DNA of 64,000 nt from a virus. This document shows positions 43,851 to 52,900 of the stretch, one piece after another (position 1 is the first letter of the stretch; each line of letters starts with the position of its first letter). A program made the translations under genes and the position numbers. The stretch lies in the IMG/VR virus record IMGVR_UViG_3300050821_024084, positions 37,022-101,021 of that record. One strand, 5' to 3'. The notes under the pieces are model-generated. The model was not told the DNA's origin, searched no databases, and was given only the letters and a program-made list of their open reading frames with translations.

Positions 43851-45179
43851 GTGCCGAACAACCCGGTTGTCGGGGTTCAGCCCCCGGCTGTCTACCCCGC
43901 CGAGCGCACCTGGCTCGGCATCGGACGGGAGCTGACGGCCGGGACGGCGGTGCTGCCGACCAACACCATCCCGATGGACGCCAAGTCCTACAGTCCGGAA
44001 GACACCCCGCACTTCCTGCCGGACGAGGCGATCCGTGGCCAGATGGCCATGCTGTACAACGAGATTCTCGGCCCGGCTGATGCGACGTTCAGCTTCGGCG
44101 GCCCGAACTTCCTCGACGTGCACGGATTTTTCGCCGATAACATATTCGGGGACACATCCTCGTACTACAACGGGACGCTCACCGGAACGACGACGACGAC
44201 GGCAGCGCTTCTTGTCGGGGCGACGGCTGCCACGGTATCGAACGCGGTGACCCCCGGCTGGACGGTCGGCAGCTACGTCCAGTTCGAGCCGGCGGGCAGC
44301 CCGATCGCAGAAGTGGTCAAGGTCGGCGGTACCTCGGCAACGCAGGTGTTCTTCGCGGGCAACCCGCTGCGGTTCCAGCACGGGTCCGGCGGGTCAATCT
44401 ACACGATCGGCACCCCGGCGAACACGTTCACGCATGTGTTCGCACTGCTGAACAGCTCGTACGGCTACAACGGCATCCTCGGCGCGCAGCCTCCGACGCA
44501 CACGCTGATGGACGTCACGCAGATCATCACCGGCACGGCGAACACGCTCGGCCCGGCGAACCTGTTCGGTGCCAGGGCGTACCCGATGTCGTGCCTGTCC
44601 GCGATGGACTTCACCGGCAACGCCGAGCAGCTGCTCGACATCAAGGTGACGGGCAACTCGTGGCCGTCAGTCGTGGCGAGCACGGTCCCGACGAACGTCA
44701 TCAGCTCGGTAATCCCGGTCGCGAACTGGCAGTCCACCGTATTCATCGGCGGGACGGGGGTGGCGAACCAGGTGTTCGACATCGGCGAGTGGTCGGTGAA
44801 CATCAAGCGCGAGCTGAAGGTCTACTGGACCGCGCAGGGCGCTCAGACACCCTATATCATCGCCCGGGGGCCGCTCTCTGCTTCGGGAGTTATGCAATTC
44901 ACCGTCCCGAGCGATGACTCGCCATTGTACTACCTAATCGAAAATTCGCAACCCCAGGTTCAGGTGAACCTCTCTAACGGTCTCGCAGGTACGAGTCTCG
45001 TCTCTCTCACGATTAACATGCAGGTCGCGGCCTTTGTCAAATCGAAGGTTACGAGGAACCAGGTTCTCGTCGGTTATGATGACAATTATAACGCCGTCGC
45101 GAACGCTACTAACGTCGGTGGATCCGGCGGACTCGGTCCCGTCACGATGACTCTCGTAAACAGCCTCCCCGCTTACTGA
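43851..45179 (+). CDS. Major tail protein
   Basis: GTG start with GAAGGGAAG upstream; 442 residues. It begins AERTWLGIGRELTAGTAVLP and ends with an Ig-like strand set (LVSLTINMQVAAFVKSKV). Tube-forming strands and position before the chaperones and tape measure support the call. The last 290 bases (about 44890-45179) change composition sharply: codons end in T or A far more than in the rest of the gene, suggesting a recently exchanged segment. Confidence 0.75.
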   Translation: MPNNPVVGVQPPAVYPAERTWLGIGRELTAGTAVLPTNTIPMDAKSYSPEDTPHFLPDEAIRGQMAMLYNEILGPADATFSFGGPNFLDVHGFFADNIFGDTSSYYNGTLTGTTTTTAALLVGATAATVSNAVTPGWTVGSYVQFEPAGSPIAEVVKVGGTSATQVFFAGNPLRFQHGSGGSIYTIGTPANTFTHVFALLNSSYGYNGILGAQPPTHTLMDVTQIITGTANTLGPANLFGARAYPMSCLSAMDFTGNAEQLLDIKVTGNSWPSVVASTVPTNVISSVIPVANWQSTVFIGGTGVANQVFDIGEWSVNIKRELKVYWTAQGAQTPYIIARGPLSASGVMQFTVPSDDSPLYYLIENSQPQVQVNLSNGLAGTSLVSLTINMQVAAFVKSKVTRNQVLVGYDDNYNAVANATNVGGSGGLGPVTMTLVNSLPAY

Positions 45180-45239
45180 GCCGGGCGCTGTCTGCGGTAC
45201 TGCGAGCGGAAGCCTCGTACAGCCCCTCGTACCCGGGGA

Positions 45240-45269
45240 TTGACGCCCACACTTCACCTGTGCTACTCT
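45240..45269 (+). promoter_or_regulatory. Promoter of the tail operon
   Basis: TTGACG 45240-45245 and TACTCT 45264-45269 with an 18-nt spacer. Transcription start about 45276 would leave a 78-nt leader before the chaperone ATG at 45354 (ribosome site CAGGAGA). Confidence 0.65.
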
Positions 45270-45353
45270 CGTCCATGAGTCCCTCCGACTCGTCTGCCGG
45301 GCGGCGGCTCACCACCGCTGCCCGGCTCAAGTCATATCACGGTCAGGAGACGC

Positions 45354-45713
45354 ATGGCAATCGAGCGCCTGGAGCTGCCGTCCGGGAACTGGATCGAGTA
45401 CCGGTCCGATCTCAAGGCGAAAGACAAGTTCGCGACGCAGGACGCGATCGAGATCACGGTCGGGGAGAACGGCCTCCAGAATATGCGCGGCGGTTTCGCG
45501 AACCGGCTCCGCAATGCCCTGCTGATGCAGCTGATCACCGCCTGGTCGTTTGAGGGCGTCCCGATCCCGTCCGTCAACCTGGCCGGGGCGGACACGGTCG
45601 GCGACGTGCTGGATCTCGATGACTACAACGTCCTGACCGAGGCGGTCGCCCCGCTGCTGATGAAAGTCGCCGGAACGGGTGATTCCCCAAACCGCAAGAC
45701 GTCCGAGCGCTGA
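45354..45713 (+). CDS. Tail assembly chaperone, short form
   Basis: 119 residues (AIERLELPSGNWIEYRSDLK, then NVLTEAVAPLLMKVAGTG). It lies directly before the tape measure region, where lambda G/GT-type chaperones are encoded. The C-terminal codons contain the slippery heptamer C CCA AAC (45686-45692), beyond which the 0 frame runs only 21 nt to the TGA at 45711-45713. Confidence 0.85.
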   Translation: MAIERLELPSGNWIEYRSDLKAKDKFATQDAIEITVGENGLQNMRGGFANRLRNALLMQLITAWSFEGVPIPSVNLAGADTVGDVLDLDDYNVLTEAVAPLLMKVAGTGDSPNRKTSER

Positions 45714-45967
45714 CGACGGTCTTCTTCTCGCACGGGAAGAAGGGCTCGCTGCCGCCGGGCATGCCGGTGCAGATGCTCACCTACCGCTGGTGGGCGAAGA
45801 TGTACGGCTGGACGCCGGAGCAGGTCGCGGAGCTCTCGCTGGAGATCTGCGAGTGGTTCCCGGCCATCGAGGAAGCTGAGCACGAGGCTGGCCAGATGCG
45901 ACAGCGGATGCAGCAGCGCTCTGCTGCTCCGCCCGGGAAGGGAGGCGGTCCGGCATGGCGGGCATAG
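45354..45967 (+). CDS. Tail assembly chaperone, -1 frameshift product
   Basis: A -1 slip on C CCA AAC (45686-45692) continues as PKPQDVRALTTVFFSHGKKG and LTYRWWAKMYGWTPEQVAELSL, ending at 45967; total about 204 residues. This is the equivalent of the lambda gpGT fusion, which recruits the tube protein to the tape measure. The -1 ORF lacks an appropriately placed start of its own, supporting programmed frameshifting. Downstream pairing was not analysed. Confidence 0.85.
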
Positions 45968-46437
45968 CAGCCACTATCGGCATCCTGGAAGGCATTGAGT
46001 TCCGGACCATCAAGACTGTCCCGGAGGTTGCCCGCGCGATGGGTGACACGTACCGGGATCATCTTCAGAATGTCACGCTGCGACGGACCGCGCACGGGAT
46101 GTACACCTACACGCCGTCTCCGCCCGGAGCGCCGCCGTCGTTCGTGTCAGGTGAGCTGGCCTACTCGATCACCGTCACTGTCAGCCCCGGCTGGCCGCGC
46201 GCCAGCTCCGAGGTCGCGCCGCACACCGTCTACGCGGCGATCCAGGAATTCGGCGGGGACACCTGGCCGGATCACTCTAAGTTCATGCGCTGGTTCATGG
46301 AGGGGCAGTACTGGTACAAGAAGATCGTGCATCTTCCGGAGCGGCCCTACATGCGGCCTGCGCTGGAGGAAGTGATCGCCAGCGGTGAGCTTCAGGATGC
46401 AGCAGTGACCGCGTTCCGTGAGGGGATGGGGATGTAG
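45955..46437 (+). CDS. HK97 gp10-like minor tail/head-completion protein
   Basis: 160 residues, overlapping the chaperone frame by 13 nt. AMGDTYRDHLQNVTLRRTAHG and APPSFVSGELAYSITV, then a C-terminal ERPYMRPALEEVIASGELQDAAVTAF, match the HK97 gp10 pattern (PxRPFLRPA near the end). Usually this gene precedes the tail tube gene; here it lies between chaperones and tape measure. Confidence 0.65.
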   Translation: MAGIAATIGILEGIEFRTIKTVPEVARAMGDTYRDHLQNVTLRRTAHGMYTYTPSPPGAPPSFVSGELAYSITVTVSPGWPRASSEVAPHTVYAAIQEFGGDTWPDHSKFMRWFMEGQYWYKKIVHLPERPYMRPALEEVIASGELQDAAVTAFREGMGM

Positions 46438-49400
46438 ATGCCTGACTTGCCGGAGGTGGAGCAGACTTTTGTCGCTGACGTCACTCAGTATCTGGCTGGC
46501 CTTCAGGCGATGATCCAGGAGGGCCGCGAGTTCATCGAGATGACCGAGGAAGAGGTCGTTGTAGTCGAGGAACTCCAGCACGCTATCGATGACCTGGAGA
46601 GCAAGGTCGTCGTCATCGACCTGGAAGTGCGCGGCACGGACCCGGGAGACTGGTCGACGGAGGCGCTAGCGACGCAGGTTGTCGACTGGGGGAGATTTAC
46701 TGAGGAGCAGCTTGACCTGCTCCAGTACCATATGGATGCCGCACGGCAGGCGATGGCGAGTCTGGGCGAAGAAGCCGAGCAGACCGGGAGTGATCTCGAT
46801 GTTCTCGGCATGCAAGCGCAGGTAGCGTCCCGCAACTGGGGCGAGCTGACCGAGACGCAGTTCGCCTGGGCGAAGGGAGCTGTCGCTGATCAGCTGGCTG
46901 CTGCTGCCCTGGCGGAAGAGCTCACGGGAATGGCACCGAGCGCGGAGCGTTTCGGCGCGGGGCTGGACTATATCTACTCAGAGGCGCAGAAGCTCGACTT
47001 CGGCCTGCGCGTGCTGTCCGACGAGGCTGGCCCGGTCGGGGAGACATTCAGCATATGGTATCTCGGCAGCCTGGACGCAGCTGCTGCCACCCGGCAGGCG
47101 GGTCAGGCGGCTGACAATGCCGGACACCAGTTCCGCATCTGGGGGACAGGCATCACGTTCAGCAGCTACGCGCTGCACTGGATGATCGCCGGCTCGATCG
47201 AGTTCCTGGCTGTCGCCGTTCCCGCGCTTGTCGCCTTCGGGTCGGCTGCGATGGTCGCCGCTCAGGCGGCTACCTGGATGGGTGACCAGCTGGAGGGCAC
47301 CTACACCGCCACCGAGGCAACATCCTCCATGATCGGGGAGACCACCGGGCAGGTGTACGGGCTCAAGTCTGCGCTCCAGCAGGCGCAGAACGCCTCGGAC
47401 CCGCAGGTCTACGAGCTGCTCGGCGCGTCTGTTAACTTCGCGAAGACGTCATTCGGCGGGTTCTGGACCTCGGGCTCGCAGGTCATCGACATGATGGACC
47501 GGCTCGGTGCTGAGATCGATATCGACATGCAGTCCGCGTTCGGGGCGACGGCGCAGGGACTGCTCAGTCACATGGTGGCGGATCTCACGGCGCTCGGGGA
47601 GGTGTTCGGCAACCTGGGGCATGCGATCCTCCAGCTGGCGGGCGACATGCCCGGCCTGGCCGAGGTCATCCTCGGGGTTCTCGCGGGCCTGTCGAAGCTG
47701 CTGGAAATCCTGGTCAACTTCTTCTCGATGGTCCAGATCGGCGGGGTCAGCATCATCACCTTCGCAATGGCGCTGGAAGAGGCCGGGCGCTGGGGTGGCC
47801 TGCTGCTGAACATGTTCGACGGGCTCGTGTCGGGAATCGGCGGTCTCATCACCAAGGTCGGCCTCGGTGTCGCGGAAATGACCGAATTCGAGGGAGCGGG
47901 CATGGCCGTCGGGGAGGCGATGGTCGGCGCGGGCGGTGCGGTTGAGAAGCTCGGCGCGTCCATGACTGAGGCCGGGGCGATGACCAAGACGCTCGGCGGC
48001 ACGTTCAAGATGCTTTTCACGACCGGCTGGGGCTGGGCGATCATCGGAGCAGTCACGCTCGGCATCCTGGTCGAGAAGATGCTGGACACCGGGGACGCAG
48101 CCGAGCAGATGGCCTCCGAGATGGAGAATGCCATCGGCAAGGCCAGTGTCACGCAGGGTCTCACCGATATCCTCCAGGATCTCCCGAAACTCCAGCAGTC
48201 GCTCGTCGCGCCTGTCGAGGCTCTGAAGCAGCTCTCGGACGCGACGAACTCGGCTGGAGCCAGTCTGGAGAAGCAGCACGGCGAGACGACGTCCGCTGTT
48301 GACTCGCTGAACCAGCTCGCCCTGGCGGGTGTCAACGCCGACATGCACGAGGGAGCACTGCGCAACACGACTGAGACTCTGACAACTGCGCAGAATAAGC
48401 TTATCAACCAGTTCGCCGACGCGATGACCATGACGCAGAAGTTCAACGGGGTGACGTACAGTCTCGCAGATACACTCGGGCTGGCGTCGGCAGCCGGCCT
48501 GAATCTCAATACCATGTTCAATAAGCAGGGCCAGATCACGGAGGTCGCGCGGCAGCAGATCCTGAATCTGATCCAGGGCTACCAGAACATGGCGCAGACG
48601 GGCAGCACCCTGGGGAATGACATCAATGCGGTCACGGTGCAGCTCATGGAACAGCAGACCAAGGTCCAGGGGCTGAATCAGGCATGGGATAGCTTCATGA
48701 CCGGCGTGACCGGCGGCACGAACTCGCTGGCGACCCTGAACAGCGACCTGATCACCATGGGCAACGTCACTACCAATGCGACCAGCAAGATCACGGCATA
48801 CGCTCAGCAGCAGCAGGGCCTGTCCTTGTCCACCGGTCAGATCGCGCAGGCGCTCAAGAGCTTCAGCGGCACGAGTGCCCAGGTCTGGCAGAACTATGAC
48901 GCTTCCCTGACTCAGGCTGAGCAGGTGACGGACTGGCTGCGGACCGCAGCATCCGAGGGCATGGTCACGAACACGCAGTACAGCGAGTCTGTCAAGGGCG
49001 TCGTAGCGGAACTGCTGCCGTACGCCAAGAGCAGCTCGACAGCCGTCTCGGAGCTGTCCGCTCTCGCGCAGGAGGCAGGCGGCCCGGCGACGGCGAACTA
49101 CAAGACGCTCAAGGACTGGGTAGGCAACACCAAGACAGCGCAAGATGCCTTGAATGATACTGTCAAGACTGCTACCGGGCTGATGGCCAACCTCGCGAAT
49201 GTAGCAGCGAATCTGTCGTCCACGCTGGACAGCACGGTTGACAGCGCTCTCGCGCAGGGCACGGTCAACATCAAGGGCATCGCTAATGCGACGCAGGCGT
49301 TCTCACAGGATCTCCGGACTAACGGCATCAATGCGAGCTCGACTAAGGGAGCTATCGCATCGCTGGCGAATCAGCTGCATGCCTCAGGGGAGAACGCGCA

Positions 49401-49977
49401 GACTACGGCACAGATCATCTATGCGCTGACCCTGCGGCTGACGGGAAATGCCAAGGAGGCTCAGGCAGCAGCCGACGAAGTGCTTTTCCTGGCGAGGTCC
49501 TGGAATCAGGTCCCGGCGAACAAATCCACCACGTACGATATCTACACCAACAATATCGTGACTAACAGCACGAGGACCACGGTCGGAGGGGGGCCGGCTC
49601 CGCGCATGGCGCGCGGCGGCCTGGTACCCGGTCAGGGACGCGGCGATACCGTCCCGGCGATGCTGGAACCGGGCGAGGCAGTCGTCCCCCGGCATCTGGT
49701 GCCGTCTGTCGCGCCGTACCTGCGATCCCGGGGCGTCCCGGGGTTTGCGACCGGCACGACGAGCGTTCCCCCGATGTTCTGGGGCGGGGGCGGCGTGGAC
49801 GAGTACCCGATCGGGGTCGGCCATGAGGGCAGGCCGCTGCACATCCACCTGGAGATGGACGGACGGTCCCTGGCGGATGCGGTGGTCCCTGCGATGGTCG
49901 GCGCGACGGCCCGGTATAATATCCGTAACTCAGGCCGGGTGACAGGCGTTCTCCGGCCTGCTACCGGAAGGTCGTAG
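46438..49977 (+). CDS. Tape measure protein
   Basis: 1179 residues, the longest helical protein in the tail operon. The N-terminal 130 residues are coiled coil (IQEGREFIEMTEEEVVVVEELQ). Several hydrophobic segments follow between 240 and 560 (YALHWMIAGSIEFLAVAVPALVAF; GWAIIGAVTLGILVEKML), as in other tape measures that enter the membrane. Then come Gln/Asn/Thr-rich helices and a C-terminal region with RGGLVPGQGRGDTVPAMLEPGEAVVP, the conserved end motif. Length predicts a tail of about 170-180 nm by the usual 1.5 Angstrom per residue rule. Confidence 0.88.
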   Translation: MPDLPEVEQTFVADVTQYLAGLQAMIQEGREFIEMTEEEVVVVEELQHAIDDLESKVVVIDLEVRGTDPGDWSTEALATQVVDWGRFTEEQLDLLQYHMDAARQAMASLGEEAEQTGSDLDVLGMQAQVASRNWGELTETQFAWAKGAVADQLAAAALAEELTGMAPSAERFGAGLDYIYSEAQKLDFGLRVLSDEAGPVGETFSIWYLGSLDAAAATRQAGQAADNAGHQFRIWGTGITFSSYALHWMIAGSIEFLAVAVPALVAFGSAAMVAAQAATWMGDQLEGTYTATEATSSMIGETTGQVYGLKSALQQAQNASDPQVYELLGASVNFAKTSFGGFWTSGSQVIDMMDRLGAEIDIDMQSAFGATAQGLLSHMVADLTALGEVFGNLGHAILQLAGDMPGLAEVILGVLAGLSKLLEILVNFFSMVQIGGVSIITFAMALEEAGRWGGLLLNMFDGLVSGIGGLITKVGLGVAEMTEFEGAGMAVGEAMVGAGGAVEKLGASMTEAGAMTKTLGGTFKMLFTTGWGWAIIGAVTLGILVEKMLDTGDAAEQMASEMENAIGKASVTQGLTDILQDLPKLQQSLVAPVEALKQLSDATNSAGASLEKQHGETTSAVDSLNQLALAGVNADMHEGALRNTTETLTTAQNKLINQFADAMTMTQKFNGVTYSLADTLGLASAAGLNLNTMFNKQGQITEVARQQILNLIQGYQNMAQTGSTLGNDINAVTVQLMEQQTKVQGLNQAWDSFMTGVTGGTNSLATLNSDLITMGNVTTNATSKITAYAQQQQGLSLSTGQIAQALKSFSGTSAQVWQNYDASLTQAEQVTDWLRTAASEGMVTNTQYSESVKGVVAELLPYAKSSSTAVSELSALAQEAGGPATANYKTLKDWVGNTKTAQDALNDTVKTATGLMANLANVAANLSSTLDSTVDSALAQGTVNIKGIANATQAFSQDLRTNGINASSTKGAIASLANQLHASGENAQTTAQIIYALTLRLTGNAKEAQAAADEVLFLARSWNQVPANKSTTYDIYTNNIVTNSTRTTVGGGPAPRMARGGLVPGQGRGDTVPAMLEPGEAVVPRHLVPSVAPYLRSRGVPGFATGTTSVPPMFWGGGGVDEYPIGVGHEGRPLHIHLEMDGRSLADAVVPAMVGATARYNIRNSGRVTGVLRPATGRS

Positions 49978-52900
49978 ATGGCCGCTATCGTCCAGCAGAT
50001 CACAGGTGCTGTCTCTCCCGATTACGGCATTGCCACGGGGACGATGGCAACAGCAGAGTACAACTCGATTGTAGCTTTCGCCTCCTGGAACACGGCGGGT
50101 GTCGGCGGCACGTCTGTCAATATCCCGGCGGTGAATGTCACCGACAGCGCGGGCAACTGCTGGCGGCAGATCGGTATCAGCACTGCGCTTACGCCGGGGG
50201 GCGTGCGATGCGCGGTCTGGGCTACGCTCAACGCGCGCCCGGTGACGTGGGTGTCTGTCTCGCTGACGGGCTGGGGAGCGGCGACTGCCTATACTATAGC
50301 GGAGATCTCCGGGCTGCCGCAAGCCCTGGCCCTGGATTTCGCGGTCAGCTACGCGGGAGGGATATTCAACGGGACAGCGATCTCGGTGACAGGCATCGCC
50401 TCGACGGCGGATATCGGATTCGCGGTCGTGGGCGCAGATATCAATCCCCTCGGGGGGACAACCGTGAGCACGCCGTCCGGGTGGACGGCACTGGCAACGG
50501 CGGCGACTGTACCGGGCGGGGCCGGCACTGCTGTCGCGCATGCCTACTGGAATACGGCTGTTGCAGCGGGTACTGCCACAGTATCGTGGGTGTTCTCCAA
50601 CGGGCTTAATTTCACGAATCAGGCTGCTGTCTACTGCGGGATCAGCGCGAGCGCGTCCCCTCCGCAGCAAGAGAACCGGAACTTCCCCCTGATCATTGCC
50701 GAGAATGCGTTCGGTGCGACACCCGGCGACACCCGGGCGTCGGTCGATTACACGTTCGATAACAACTACGTCCGGTGGCAGGATATCAGCAGCCGGGTGA
50801 TCGGCGCGGATATCGGGGGACGCATCTCTGATTCGCGCGGGCGGGAGTATGAGCTTCAGCAGGAAGAATCCGGCGAGCTGACCGTTCACCTGAACAACGT
50901 GGACGGCGCGTTCATCCCGGGGAATGCCGCGAGCCCGTACTACAGCAGCGCGCTGAACGGGAACATGAGCTTCGAGACGGGAACGGGCGGCTGGACCGCC
51001 TCGAACGGCGCGGTCACTGCGAGCACTGCCTACGCGTTCTCCGGCACGCAGTCTGCGCAGCTGACCCCGTCCGGCGGCACCATGCAGGCGTACATCAGCT
51101 CGACAGTTATGACTGTCAACCCGAACTACCCGCTGTCCGCTTCAGCTCAGCTCTACACGCCAAACCCGGTGTTCTACGATTCCCTGATCCCGGTGAGCTC
51201 CCCGTCCGGCTGGTGGAAGCTCGCGGATGCTGCCGGGTCACGCGTTGCTGCTGACTCGTCGGGCAATCTGCATAACGCGGTGGCCGGGACAAACGTGACA
51301 TTCGGGTACTCCAGCCTGGCTGTCACGGGTGACACTTCGACGCTCTTCGGCGGATCGGCTGCATCCGCCGGACTGCTGACCAACTGGAAGCCCGTGCTGA
51401 CTCCGGTTACTGTCGAAGCCTGGGTCAACCGGCTGACGATAAACCAGACAGGGAGCCCGCGTATCATCTGCGCCGGGCACACGGACGCGGATTTCACGGG
51501 GTTCGAGCTCTACCTGAACGGCGGCACGCAGCCACGTCTCGTCTTCGGGAACGGAGCAACGGCTGTCACGGTATCGTCGTCGGGCACGGTGCCGAATGCC
51601 GGCTGGACGTACCTGGCAGGCACGTGGAACGGCACGACTGCTACCCTGTACCAGAACGGGGTGAGCGTCGGTACCGGCACCCTGAGCGGGACCATGGCAA
51701 CGCCGGCAGCCCCGGTATCCGTCGGCTACGATGCTGCATACAACGGCGACTACTTCAACGGGGCGATCGCGCAGTGTGCTCTGTACCCCGCAGCGCTGGC
51801 GGCAACCGCGATCACTGCTCATTACGCTGCCGGACCGCTGAATGCTGCCGCGAACATTGACTGGTACAATGCGAGCAACACGTATCTCAGCTCAACGTCG
51901 GGTACCGCGATCCAGGTCCCGGCCGGGACCTGGACGCAGGCAGTCAACCTGGGTGGCTCCGCTCCTGCCGGGGCTGCCGGAGCCCGGATCAGCGTTGTTC
52001 TCGGGGGGACGCCGAGCACGTCAGATGTCCTCTACATCGATGAGGCTGCGCTTGTCTACGGGACGGCAGCTGTCGCGACGAATCTCGTCACGCTGGAGGT
52101 ACCCGCCCGGACGACCGCCTGGTGGAACGGGCGTCAGTACCCGCTGTGGAGCGGATACGCGGAACGCTGGCCGCTGCACTGGCAGGAGCTGCCGCAGTGG
52201 GGATTCGCCGAGATGAAAGCGACGGACGCGATCGCTGTCACGTCCATCGGCGAGATGCTGTCTGCCCTGGACGGCGAGGTTCTCATCGACAATCCGTACG
52301 CCTACCTGCCGTGCAAGGAGCAGTACACGGACGCGTTCACCGGGGCGACGACTGCGCAGCCGTTCCTGTTCGGGACCAGCCCGTACTACGCTCCGGCCGA
52401 TGCCAACGGGCTGATCGCCATCAACAAGGCTCCGGAGAATCAGGTGACCGGCACCTACGGCGACGGGCTGGGCGGTCAGGTATCAACGGGCCTGGACATC
52501 AGCTTCATGGGTGATAGCGGCACCGGGATGGGCACCGACTCGTACGGCAGCGCCACGACGGGGACGCAGGGTCCCCGGATGACATACGCGGATCCCGGCA
52601 TGGCGGCAGTGACATTCATCCCGTCAGAGGGGCCGGGAGGATTCTGCGCGGAGTTCTGGTTCGTGTACGGGGGAACGGCGAGCTCCTGCGACCTGCTCGG
52701 CCTCTACGGAGGCCCGTCCGCTTTTCTCGCGACGGAAGCTGTTGCTATCGGTTCGAGACCCATGAACGGCAATTTCATTCAGATAATGGCGTACCTTAAT
52801 GGCCTCTTCGATGTCACGAGCTTCGGCACGGATGTTCTCAACGGGTACATCAGCAACGGAGGATCTGCACCGCAGCACGTCGTCATCAACTGGAATAACA

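Noticed and set aside
47449-49143. 564-codon minus-strand open frame opposite the tape measure gene
   Set aside because: GC-rich shadow of a strongly biased coding sequence; Arg/Leu/His-rich, with no ribosome site, domain or promoter.
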